Source: Prevotellaceae bacterium (GTDB lineage Bacteria > Bacteroidota > Bacteroidia > Bacteroidales > Bacteroidaceae). From it: DNA of 41,081 nucleotides. Every line of letters starts with the position of its first letter. The first letter of the stretch is position 1. A program made the translations under genes and the position numbers. Below are positions 1-7,146 of the stretch, piece by piece. The notes below the pieces were generated by a model that did no database searches, was not told where the DNA came from, and saw only the letters and a program-made list of their open reading frames with translations. The DNA lies in NCBI GenBank assembly GCA_028723455.1, contig JAQYEW010000018.1, positions 1-41,081 of the forward strand, written 5' to 3'.

Positions 1-147
1 AGCGTCAACGGAGAATTGAGACTCAACGTGTACCACTCCCCGAAAGAAGGCAGATGCAATACGTTGGAATTCTCAGCGGAAAACTCAAATTTAGACAAAC
101 CCATAACATTCTCAATTTCATTCAATATTACACAGCAAAGATACTAA
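1..147 (+). CDS. C-terminal fragment of an unknown protein, cut by the window edge
   Basis: An open frame runs from the first base to a TAA at 145-147 and encodes 48 residues. The composition is protein-like, with alternating polar and hydrophobic residues and a final strand reading KPITFSISFNI, as in the last strands of a beta-sandwich. No start lies inside the window, so this is the 3' end of a longer gene. I do not recognise a family. It converges on the minus-strand gene that ends at 307. The gap between them (148-306) holds only a weak 6-base-pair hairpin near 256-285 with no T-tract. The frame could be a chance open frame; its length and composition make a real gene end somewhat more likely. 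Confidence 0.45.
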   Translation, partial: SVNGELRLNVYHSPKEGRCNTLEFSAENSNLDKPITFSISFNITQQRY

Positions 148-306
148 AGATCCTCATGCAAACGAACAGACTGTCCTCTGTCAAACAAGTAAGGTATACC
201 GTACGACTTTTCTCCATGTCGGAAGGTATCCCCAAAGGGAGAAAATGGAGAAGAGCTGGAGGTTGCCCCCAAGTGACGACCTCCATTAACGGGAGATTGG
301 ATGGCG

Positions 307-1449
307 TCAATCATCCAGGCACTCGTAGCGACATGGAATCTGCTGCAACAGACGTTCCTTCACCTCGGGAATCGCCTCCCAGTCGATACCCTCCATGGGT
401 ACATCGATCCAAAGCGAATTCGTTCTGCGGGCGATGGAAATCAAATTGCTCAGAAGGCACTGTTCCGGATAGTCCACCCTGAGTTTGTGGCAGCCACCCA
501 CCAGCACGATCTTGCCATCATGTTCCTCGCGACGGAACAGCGTATACCATCTGCTGAACCGGTATTGATCCTGCACATTCCGCTGGACATACAGCGTATG
601 CTGATGATCATGATCACTGGGTTTCAGATGGAGAATCATTTGAATGACATCTTCCAGCGTTACCTCTCGCAACCATTTGTAGGTGGCAATCCCTTCGATC
701 TGACGGGTAACGCACTCCGGCAAAGCATTGTGGATATATGCCTTTTCTGAATGGTAGTAGGCCAATTCGGGAGTATGACAAGACAGTTTGGAAAAATTGC
801 AGACAACCGCACGGACAGACGATGTATGGAGGTTGCCGGCCATCACCCAGGAATTGCCGAACTGCTCTGTTTCAAGGCGGTCAGCCTGACCTGACAGATT
901 AGTTTTACAAGCTGCTTTTGTCTGCAATGTGATCGTACCGTTGCACCGGATTTGGACGGCATTCAAATAGGAGCTATCGTGTTGTCTAATCTGAAATTGC
1001 TGACATTGCAGAGGACCCATCTGACATTGCGCATCCGCATACAGGTCAACCATGAATTGATCCGAAACGATGGAGGCCTTCCTGAGGTCGACTTGGGAGT
1101 TGTCATGCACTGAAATCTTCTCAAGCGGAATGGCCCCGGTGGCCGAAAAGGAGGAACCGCTACTCAAAAACAAATAGATCAACTGACGATGGGCAATTTC
1201 AATCGTCAAATCCTGCGAACAATGTGCATCATCTTTCGTGATTGCCATCAGATGAAGCATTCCATCGTCTTGTTCGATATATTTCAGGCTTCCTTTGAAA
1301 CCGTCCGGAATCACCAGTCTCATTTTCTCATCGTCAGTACTCACATACTGTATCCGTATCGGACAATAGACACACAGCGTATTCCACTTGTTGCTAAAAG
1401 GGAGATCCAAATAGCGACCCGTTTCTGATGATATTTTAAGTTCTCTCAT
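307..1449 (-). CDS. Cytoplasmic DUF2807-like beta-rich protein, paralog 1
   Basis: A 380-residue protein without signal peptide or membrane segment. The central part (about residues 90-220) is a run of short beta-strand repeats resembling the DUF2807 (head GIN/adhesin-like) right-handed beta fold, here without the usual export signal. It shares its layout with the next gene: an N-terminal YLDLP motif, a DEKMRLVIPD block, an AVVCN-S-LSC block, and a C-terminal block of W, IP, VKER and CYE residues. The ends are therefore conserved as well as the repeats. The function is unknown; family members without export signals are simply annotated as hypothetical. It has its own strong promoter (1472-1503), so it is transcribed separately from its paralog. 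The ATG at 1449 is the natural start, about 20 bases below the promoter's -7 box. Confidence 0.75.
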   Translation of the reverse strand: MRELKISSETGRYLDLPFSNKWNTLCVYCPIRIQYVSTDDEKMRLVIPDGFKGSLKYIEQDDGMLHLMAITKDDAHCSQDLTIEIAHRQLIYLFLSSGSSFSATGAIPLEKISVHDNSQVDLRKASIVSDQFMVDLYADAQCQMGPLQCQQFQIRQHDSSYLNAVQIRCNGTITLQTKAACKTNLSGQADRLETEQFGNSWVMAGNLHTSSVRAVVCNFSKLSCHTPELAYYHSEKAYIHNALPECVTRQIEGIATYKWLREVTLEDVIQMILHLKPSDHDHQHTLYVQRNVQDQYRFSRWYTLFRREEHDGKIVLVGGCHKLRVDYPEQCLLSNLISIARRTNSLWIDVPMEGIDWEAIPEVKERLLQQIPCRYECLDD

Positions 1450-1471
1450 GTATATAACTATTTTTGTATCA

Positions 1472-1503
1472 CAAAGATAGACAATTTATCCATCGACAGC
1501 AAA
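1472..1503 (-). promoter_or_regulatory. Bacteroidota sigma-ABfr promoter for the 1449-307 gene
   Basis: Read on the minus strand there is a TTTG box (1503-1500), a 20-base spacer and TATCTTTG (1479-1472), an exact match to the Bacteroidota pattern TTTG-N19-21-TAnnTTTG. Transcription should start within about 10 bases of the -7 box, giving a very short leader to the ATG at 1449. Confidence 0.8.
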
Positions 1504-1636
1504 GACCGGAGTCTACCCGTCATATCCCTGGAACCACTCACGCTTTTCTCCAGAAAGGCTGTGTCCGTTCCCCCGCATCATCCGACAGGAAACAGACACA
1601 AAACTGTCCGCGAACAGGCAGTCTGAGCGGGACCTT

Positions 1637-2782
1637 TCAGGGAATCGAATCACGGTTCAGACTTTCATAGCACATCAAGGAGCTTCGTAAGAAACGCTCC
1701 TTCACATCGGGAATGGATTTCCAGTCAATATCATCCTCCGATACTGATACCACCAATAGCCCTTCTTGGATTGCGGTGTTTGCGATCTCTTGGCTGATCA
1801 ACTTATAACTCATGGGTTCAACTGTACCGTCATCCATACTTTTGAAATAGCCATCTTTCTTCCGATGAAACGCACTATACCACCGGCTGGAAAATGATAA
1901 GGAGTGAACCTTCTGATGCAGCAATAGCGGTCGCGACGCTCCCTCCTCTTCGGGCTTCAAATGGAGAAGCAACTGATACGCATCTTCCTCGGAAACCTGA
2001 CGGACATGATGGAACTCCGAAATTCCGGAAATCGGATGCACTTGGGATTTCGGATGCTCATTCCGGATGAAAGCATAGGGCGATGTGTAGAAATCCAGCA
2101 CGGCGGCGTTGCAAGACAAGGTGGAAAGATTACAAACAACAGCCCGGGCTGTTTTGGCAATCAATGCATAGCTATAGATCCGAGACTCATCGAACTGCAC
2201 CGACTCAAAGCGGGCAGTTTCACCTGACAGATACGCAATACCGTTCTCATACGCACGCAAACGGATCGTATCCGAACAGTGAATATCCTTCATCGTCAGC
2301 TTGCTGTTTCCTGAAAGATTGACTTTCAGCGTATCGCAATGCAACGTCCCGAGCTCACATTTAGCATTTCTGCCAACTTCCACGACCATGTGTGTGGTTC
2401 GGATCTGCGCCTGTGAAAGATCCAAAACTGCGTTCATCATGGCTGCAGCATCCATGATTTCTGTGCATCCAGACAAAACGAAATGAGATTCACCACCCAC
2501 AACCACACTTTTCAATCCTTTGTGAGCAATCTCCAAACGCAAGACAGCAGACGGGCACGGAGAACTCGTCACATCGGCAGAAATCAGCAAACGACCACGA
2601 TCATTCGTCCGCATATGAAGGACGCCGGCACATGAGTCCGGTATCACCAGCCGGATTTTCTCCTCGCTGGATTCGACATATGAAATCGTGATGGTCGCAT
2701 CGATACACAGCGATTTCCACTCCCCTTGAAGCGGAAGATCAAGGTACGGGCCCTGTTTGGATGTGAAATTTATTGTTTTCAT
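1637..2782 (-). CDS. Cytoplasmic DUF2807-like beta-rich protein, paralog 2
   Basis: A 381-residue protein, clearly homologous to its neighbour at 307-1449 and in the same orientation, so the pair is a tandem duplication. It has no signal peptide. Residues about 1-60 carry the shared YLDLP and EEKIRLVIPD motifs. The middle has repeated strand units (for example LKVNLSGNSKLTMKDIHC) typical of DUF2807-like beta-solenoids. The C-terminus has WKSIPDVKERFL, matching the paralog. Residues are well diverged between the copies, so the duplication is old. A TATCTTTG -7 box lies upstream at 2811-2818 on the minus strand, without a clear -33 partner. No function can be assigned from sequence; a role as an internal scaffold or sensor is only speculation. 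Confidence 0.75.
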   Translation of the reverse strand: MKTINFTSKQGPYLDLPLQGEWKSLCIDATITISYVESSEEKIRLVIPDSCAGVLHMRTNDRGRLLISADVTSSPCPSAVLRLEIAHKGLKSVVVGGESHFVLSGCTEIMDAAAMMNAVLDLSQAQIRTTHMVVEVGRNAKCELGTLHCDTLKVNLSGNSKLTMKDIHCSDTIRLRAYENGIAYLSGETARFESVQFDESRIYSYALIAKTARAVVCNLSTLSCNAAVLDFYTSPYAFIRNEHPKSQVHPISGISEFHHVRQVSEEDAYQLLLHLKPEEEGASRPLLLHQKVHSLSFSSRWYSAFHRKKDGYFKSMDDGTVEPMSYKLISQEIANTAIQEGLLVVSVSEDDIDWKSIPDVKERFLRSSLMCYESLNRDSIP

Positions 2783-3066
2783 ACAAAATTACTGTCTTCT
2801 GATTACAACACAAAGATACGACAAGAGAAGCAGAATCCTGCAGGGAAAGATCGATCGGAAGCAACAGACCCTGACACATTACTTTTCTCCAGGTAGGCTA
2901 CGATGTGAGTTAGTTGTACACTCATTGAGACTCCGACTGATTTGCAAAAGAAACAGGTGTGAAAAAGGTTGACGCCTGTTTCACAACTGACGCCAACCTG
3001 CAAACCGAAAACAACCTCATTTAACTTTTTTCCCTCAAAACTCCTATACATCTCAAATAAATGTCT
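2783..3066. other. Gene-free structured region upstream of the Abi gene
   Basis: No convincing coding frame was found. On the minus strand a TATCTTTG box (2811-2818) probably serves the paralog ending at 1637. On the plus strand 2951-2960 can pair with 2972-2981 in a 10-base-pair stem (one G-U) with an 11-base loop. A competing 6-base-pair stem pairs 2966-2971 with 2994-2999, and TTTGCA at 2941-2946 can pair with TGCAAA at 2999-3004. The heptamer TGACGCC occurs twice (2970-2976 and 2988-2994). A T-rich tract follows at about 3024-3031. The density of pairings suggests a structured transcript or protein-binding sites; neither is proven. Confidence 0.35.
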
Positions 3067-3074
3067 TACCTTTG
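3067..3074 (+). promoter_or_regulatory. -7 box of a promoter for the Abi leader and gene
   Basis: TACCTTTG fits the Bacteroidota -7 consensus TAnnTTTG exactly. There is no good TTTG at the expected -33 distance, so the promoter may be weak or need a regulator. Initiation here would place about 140 bases of leader before the Abi start at 3221. Confidence 0.5.
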
Positions 3075-3080
3075 CAGCAC

Positions 3081-3220
3081 CAGAACCCGCCAAGCCTCTC
3101 AACGATGCTCAACCGACGACAAACCGAGAGCAATGTCAAACTTGTTTGAACATTGCCGAGGTGCGAAGGAGGAAGAGATTGCTTGAAGTTCAAATGTTCG
3201 GGTCGTTTTATTTTAATACA
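3081..3220 (+). ncRNA. Candidate structured leader or ncRNA of the Abi_2 gene
   Basis: This is the untranslated stretch between the -7 box at 3067 and the Abi start. Its main element is a hairpin at 3130-3156: 11 base pairs, one bulged A (3149) and a CUUG loop. Abi_2 proteins of the AbiF type have been reported to be paired with a conserved upstream non-coding RNA that neutralises the toxin, so such an RNA would be expected here. The hairpin, the promoter and the lack of a good coding frame are seen; the antitoxin role is inference. It could equally be an ordinary 5' leader. Confidence 0.3.
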
Positions 3221-4123
3221 ATGAGTAACAGAATCCCATTCCAGAAGCCGTACACCAGTGCGCACGATCTTGTCTGTCTCTTGCAGTCAAGAGGTTTGAC
3301 AGTTACAGATACTTCCAAGGCTGAGAGTTATCTCGAATATATTGGCTATTACCGCCTGTCAGCCTATATGTATCCTTTGCTACAGATGCCGAAGGAGCAA
3401 CATCGCTATAAACCGAGCGCAACGTTTAGTCAAGTGATGATGCTCTATCGTTTCGACAAGAAACTTCGACTGCTTATCTTCAATGAGATAGAAAAGATTG
3501 AGGTTGCAGTGCGAAGCGCAATCGTCAATATCGGCAGTGCCATGACGGGTAATCCGTTCTGGATGACTGATTGCAGCAATTTCATTGATGCAGGGAAGTT
3601 CTGTCGTACAATGGACTTGATTGATGCCGAGCTTCATCGCTCACGCGAAGATTTCATTGTTCATTTCAAACAGACCTATTCTGATGCGTACCCTCCAGCC
3701 TGGATATTGGCAGAAGTGCTTCCCTTCGGAGTTATCACCAATATATTCAGTAACATCAAGGTTGCCCGAATCAAGAAAAGCATTGCTCGTAGATTTGGCT
3801 TGCAGGTGGCACCTTTTGAGTCGTGGCTTACCATTGTTACTCTAACCCGCAACTCATGTTGCCATCATGCCCGTGTGTGGAACAAGCAAAACACCATACG
3901 TCCAATGCTTCCAAATTGAATGGCTGGCAGCTGGATAACTCTGCCCACTGATACACTCCGCATCTACTTTGACCTTTGCATTATCAAGTATTTCCTAAAC
4001 ATCATTTCGCCGAACAACGATATGAAGGCCAAGATTGATTCACTTCTTGCCGACTACCCGGCCATTGATACCGTAGCAATGGGCTTTCCCCGCGGGTGGG
4101 AGAACGAGCCCCTGTGGCGATAG
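3221..4123 (+). pseudogene. AbiF/AbiD-type abortive infection protein (Abi_2, HEPN RNase), interrupted by an in-frame TGA
   Basis: This frame encodes an Abi_2 family protein of about 300 codons. The N-terminus has the family pattern of a short KPYTS segment, LLQSRGL, then SYLEYIGYYRLSAY. A HEPN RNase motif R-x4-H lies at residues 210-215 within RNSCCHHARVWN. Codon 233 (3917-3919) is TGA. It is followed directly and in frame by ATG and 67 more codons that still carry the family's conserved C-terminus (LCIIKYFLN, MGFP, W-ENEPLWR). The stop is therefore a recent nonsense mutation, a sequencing error, or a split into two chains (232 and 67 residues) through the TGA-ATG junction. I took 3221 as the start because the frame upstream of it lacks family similarity. 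Abi proteins act in the cytoplasm as phage-defence or toxin RNases. An IS1380 remnant follows. Confidence 0.8.
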
Positions 4124-4140
4124 GCACAATTATACAAGGC

Positions 4141-4181
4141 GGGCGAGGATGGAAATTGTGTACATTCTCGCCCTTCTTTTG
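4141..4181 (+). terminator. Intrinsic terminator after the Abi gene
   Basis: GGGCGAG (4141-4147) pairs with CTCGCCC (4167-4173), a 7-base-pair GC-rich stem. It is followed by TTCTTTTG, and it begins 17 bases after the Abi gene's final TAG. Confidence 0.6.
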
Positions 4182-4305
4182 AAAAAATGTCTTTCATTTA
4201 AATCTTTTTCGGACTTTTAGAGTCTTTATGTCAGATGCATCTCAAAAACGTAAAGATAATGAATACAGGAAACGACATCAAAATGAAAGAACTCGCTGAA
4301 CACTT

Positions 4306-4805
4306 TCAACAGGCATGATTGTCTGTGTACATAATCAGCACAGACTGCCTTGAGGTTCTCATCCACTTGGCCGGTACAGAGATAAACTTGAATACAAACG
4401 CCTTGATGCGGCTTGTTGCCTTGAGTCTGAACTTCTTCACTTCCGGTCTCTCCATAATGAATTTATAGAAGTTGCGTATGAGTGCCGTGAGCAGAAGGAA
4501 GAGCGTGTTTTCTTCCATGAAGGATTTGGGCAGTCTGTCCCATCCGAATCCGTTGTTCATATCATCGAAGATACGTTCCTTTCCTCCTCGAAGGTTATGG
4601 AACTCGACAATCTCTCTCACGGAAGACCCGTGGTCATTTGTCATAATGCAGCGGTTGGCACGGATGTAGAAAGACCATAGAACCTGCATCTTAACCCCAG
4701 TGTGGAATCAATCACAGATGAAAGTCCGGAGTCGAATTGCTCCGTGATTGAAAAGATACCGCCGAAAGGAGTGAGCTTCTCAGATTTTATGATTACCTTT
4801 GCCAT
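4306..4805 (-). pseudogene. IS1380-family transposase remnant with internal deletion
   Basis: Reading the minus strand from ATG at 4805, the first 40 codons begin MAKVIIKSEKLTPFGGIFSI, the usual N-terminus of Bacteroidales IS1380-type DDE transposases. At about 4686-4690 the frame changes and the sequence jumps to the C-terminal part, which contains EIVEFHNLRGGKERIFDD, a GFGWDRLPKSFMEENTLF segment and an aromatic-rich end, closing at 4306. Several hundred residues of the catalytic core, including most of the DDE triad, are missing, so the element cannot move by itself. I could not identify terminal inverted repeats. 4806-5009 probably includes the original IS end, with a small palindrome (CTTAGA-TAG-TCTAAG) near 4898-4912. 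The element marks this end of the window as a site of past insertion. Confidence 0.8.
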
Positions 4806-5009
4806 GTCCGTTACGTCTTTTGCTGTCTTTGGAATCGAAACACTAATATAAGTGAAAAATATGACATGATAAAATCCTGGGCCGCTCGGCTCTGCCGCTT
4901 AGATAGTCTAAGAACTTTTTGTTGCTCAGGAACTTATAAAATATAATAATTAACTAAGTTGCGGAATTAAGGCATGAGGTACGTTCATGCAAAAAACATC
5001 ACAAAGAAA

Positions 5010-6005
5010 ATGAAAACGAGCGCAAAGAGACGATGCTGGCAACTGCTTTTACTCTTCGCGTTAGCAGCGAGCCAAAACTCATTTAGTCAGGACTTTTTTG
5101 GTTTTTGGGGGGAGCGGTGGAATGCCTTTCAGCAGATGCCAGAGAACGATTTGAGGATACTGCATGGGAGATATATCAAGGACACCATCCAAGTTAAGGA
5201 AATGAAGGAGGCATTCCTAAGATACAAGGACGTGGTCTGCCAGAAATCCCTTTACGAGGGGTTTGATTCCGCCAGTTTCCTGAAGGAGGGGCATGGAGGG
5301 TGTGCCCTGCTGGTGTCGCCCCTGCAACGACACCCCGACAAAAACATAAGGGCATGCCGCGGAGTGTGGTCATTTCCCCATTGTGTTCTGGTCGACTTGG
5401 TGGATAAAAACGGAGCGTCGCAAAGAAAACTGCTGGAGAATTTGAATCGCGACGCAAAGAAGACATGGCTGGACGGGGAGATGCTCCGCCTGGAGGAGCC
5501 TCGTTGGTACATGGGATTCGTTGTCTCTCCACGGCTTCACTGGGATTTCTTTGACAAGGGAAAGCTGTTGGCAAGCATGAGCTCCACCAGGAGTTTCCCA
5601 GATTTCTTTTCGTATGCCGACGTTACGTCAACGTTGCTTGACGGCCATTGGGATGGCAAACTTCAGGCTGGCGCAAGGCTGCTGGGTGCGATGTGTGCCT
5701 TGGAAAAGGCCTCACGAAAAAATCAGGCAGAGCGCAGCTTCTCCGTCCTGCTGTATCAGAAACCAACGCCCAAAGGGCAGCGTTACCAGGACAGGCCCTA
5801 CAGCTTGGAGCTGCTGGAACCAGCAGACGCAGACGCGGAGACACTGAAACTGTTCAACGATTTCAAGTCGTTCGTGGAGGCTCTTCCGAACAAGACGTTC
5901 AAGCCCTATTACACCACGGATTTTCGATTGATGACAGGGCGTTTCTATCGCGTTACGGCCAGCAAATACGGATGGCTCGTTGAGGACTACCTGACTACAC
6001 ATTGA
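5010..6005 (+). CDS. Secreted protein of unknown function
   Basis: A 331-residue protein. A basic N-terminus (KTSAKRRCW) is followed by a hydrophobic core, LLLLFALAAS, and a likely signal peptidase I site near SFSQ-DFF, so it should be exported to the periplasm or beyond. An ATG 36 bases upstream (4974) is also in frame, but starting at 5010 puts the signal peptide in its normal place. The mature part is rich in aromatic and charged residues and has no motif I recognise; Cys residues are few. It lies alone between the IS1380 remnant and the promoter of the Phe/Tyr operon, and no promoter box was found in front of it. Confidence 0.65.
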   Translation: MKTSAKRRCWQLLLLFALAASQNSFSQDFFGFWGERWNAFQQMPENDLRILHGRYIKDTIQVKEMKEAFLRYKDVVCQKSLYEGFDSASFLKEGHGGCALLVSPLQRHPDKNIRACRGVWSFPHCVLVDLVDKNGASQRKLLENLNRDAKKTWLDGEMLRLEEPRWYMGFVVSPRLHWDFFDKGKLLASMSSTRSFPDFFSYADVTSTLLDGHWDGKLQAGARLLGAMCALEKASRKNQAERSFSVLLYQKPTPKGQRYQDRPYSLELLEPADADAETLKLFNDFKSFVEALPNKTFKPYYTTDFRLMTGRFYRVTASKYGWLVEDYLTTH

Positions 6006-6048
6006 TTCCCACTTCACAGAACAGAGACAAAAAAAATGACAATAAGGC

Positions 6049-6079
6049 TTGGTCGTTACAACAGAAGTTTGTACATTTG
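6049..6079 (+). promoter_or_regulatory. Promoter of the Phe/Tyr biosynthesis operon
   Basis: TTGG (6049-6052), a 19-base spacer and TACATTTG (6072-6079) match the Bacteroidota promoter pattern, with a perfect -7 box. Transcription would begin near 6085, about 35 bases before the leader peptide. Confidence 0.75.
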
Positions 6080-6119
6080 CACTCGTAAAGCCATAGAGAG
6101 CTTACAAAAAGAAAGAAAA

Positions 6120-6224
6120 ATGCAAAAACTTAACAACAATCGTTACGGCTTCTTTTATTACTTTTACTTTAGCAATGAAGTGAAGCGGATGGTTGTATGC
6201 CAAAACGAAGGCGAACAACAATAA
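6120..6224 (+). CDS. pheL: Phe/Tyr-rich leader peptide of the aromatic operon (attenuation)
   Basis: This 34-residue frame starts MQKLNNNRYG and continues with FFYYFYF. Residues 9-17 hold eight aromatic residues in nine (four Phe, four Tyr). Such a run in a short frame just ahead of a terminator and amino-acid genes is the mark of ribosome-mediated attenuation: shortage of charged tRNA-Phe or tRNA-Tyr stalls the ribosome at 6150-6170 and changes the downstream RNA fold. It ends 76 bases before prephenate dehydratase, and its stop lies 19 bases before the terminator stem. No Trp codon is present, matching an operon that makes Phe and Tyr only. An in-frame ATG at 6036 exists, but it lies upstream of the promoter's -7 box, so 6120 is preferred. 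The symbol is by analogy with enterobacterial pheL. Confidence 0.85.
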   Translation: MQKLNNNRYGFFYYFYFSNEVKRMVVCQNEGEQQ

Positions 6225-6252
6225 GAAAGACATCAAACAAGGTCCCGCTTCA
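6148..6252 (+). promoter_or_regulatory. Protector and antiterminator pairings of the attenuator
   Basis: TGAAGCGG (6181-6188) is perfectly complementary to CCGCTTCA (6245-6252), the 5' arm of the terminator, giving an 8-base-pair antiterminator. The same segment can instead pair with GCTTC (6148-6152) inside the leader codons, a protector helix that a ribosome stalled on the Phe/Tyr codons would block. In addition GGTTGT (6191-6196) is complementary to the terminator loop ACAACC (6255-6260). The pairings are seen in the sequence; the switching order follows the classical attenuation model. Confidence 0.7.
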
Positions 6253-6277
6253 GAACAACCTCTGAGCGGGATTTTTT
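6244..6277 (+). terminator. Attenuator terminator ahead of prephenate dehydratase
   Basis: CCCGCTTCAGA (6244-6254) pairs with TCTGAGCGGG (6261-6270), 10 base pairs with one bulged T, around the loop ACAACC. It is followed by a run of six T (6272-6277). It lies between the leader stop and the first structural gene, as an attenuator should. Confidence 0.85.
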
Positions 6278-6300
6278 GTTACACAGAGACCAAGAGAAGC

Positions 6301-7146
6301 ATGAAAAGAAAAGTAGCCATACAGGGAGTGCCCGGCAGTTTCCACGACATCGCCGCCCATCGTTATTTCGAGGGCGACGACATAGAACTGGTGTGCTGCG
6401 ATACCTTTGAACAGGTGTTCGACCGCCTGGAGGAAGACGCGGCGACGGTGGCCCTCGTAGCCATAGAGAACACCATCGCGGGTTCGCTCCTGCACAACTA
6501 CGAGCTGTTGCGCGATAGCGGATGCAGCATCGTAGGCGAGCACAAACTGCGTATCAAACACAGCCTGATGTGCCTGCCCGAAGAGGATTGGAAGGACCTG
6601 ACGGAGGTGAACTCTCATCCCGTGGCGCTGATGCAATGCCGCGAATTCCTGGGTCGGCACCGCAACCTGAAGGTGGTGGAAACGGACGACACCGCCGGCG
6701 CAGCGGCAAGCATCGCACGCGACCACCTGAGCGGACACGCCGCCATCTGCCACCGCGACGCTGCGGACATCTACGGATTGAAGGTGCTGGAGGAAGGCAT
6801 CGAGACGAACAAACACAATTTCACGCGCTTCCTGGTTATCGCCAGCGAGCGACAGGCCGCGAACATGCGCGGCAAGGAGCGCATGAACAAATCGAGCATC
6901 GTATTCAGCCTGCCCCACGAGGAGGGTTCGCTGAGCGCTATCCTGAGCGTGCTGAGCTTCTACAAACTGAACCTGTCGAAGATCCAGAGCCTGCCCATCA
7001 TCGGCAAGGAATGGCAGTATCTTTTCTATGTCGACCTGTCCTTCACCGACCCCACACGCTATCTGCAGGCCATCAATGCCATCAAACCCCTTACCCAAGA
7101 ACTCAAACTATTAGGAGAATACGAAAATGGAAAGCAAAGTCTGTAA
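6301..7146 (+). CDS. pheA: Prephenate dehydratase
   Basis: A 281-residue enzyme that converts prephenate to phenylpyruvate in Phe synthesis, in the cytoplasm. The catalytic domain spans about residues 1-180, with VAIQGVPGSFHDIAA at the N-terminus, the AIENTIAGSL block, and the diagnostic TRF motif in HNFTRFLVI. A C-terminal ACT domain (about 200-280, GSLSAILSVLSFYKLNLSKI) probably binds Phe for feedback control. It has no chorismate mutase domain; that activity sits on the DAHP synthase two genes downstream. It is the first structural gene behind the attenuator. Its last 20 bases overlap the aminotransferase start at 7127, suggesting translational coupling. The start at 6301 is chosen because it gives the usual length and lies after the terminator; a longer frame from 6193 would cover the leader and terminator. 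Confidence 0.93.
   Translation: MKRKVAIQGVPGSFHDIAAHRYFEGDDIELVCCDTFEQVFDRLEEDAATVALVAIENTIAGSLLHNYELLRDSGCSIVGEHKLRIKHSLMCLPEEDWKDLTEVNSHPVALMQCREFLGRHRNLKVVETDDTAGAAASIARDHLSGHAAICHRDAADIYGLKVLEEGIETNKHNFTRFLVIASERQAANMRGKERMNKSSIVFSLPHEEGSLSAILSVLSFYKLNLSKIQSLPIIGKEWQYLFYVDLSFTDPTRYLQAINAIKPLTQELKLLGEYENGKQSL

Noticed and set aside
256..285. Terminator for the gene ends at 147 and 307
   Set aside because: Only a 6-base-pair stem with a 15-base or longer loop and no T-tract.
3917..3919. Reading the TGA in the Abi gene as selenocysteine
   Set aside because: No selenocysteine insertion hairpin is apparent just after it, the family has no such residue, and a nonsense mutation or split gene is simpler.
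6250..7098. Long minus-strand open frame (282 codons) over prephenate dehydratase
   Set aside because: It is antisense to a gene with clear family motifs. The GC-rich codon use of the aromatic operon keeps several other frames open by chance.
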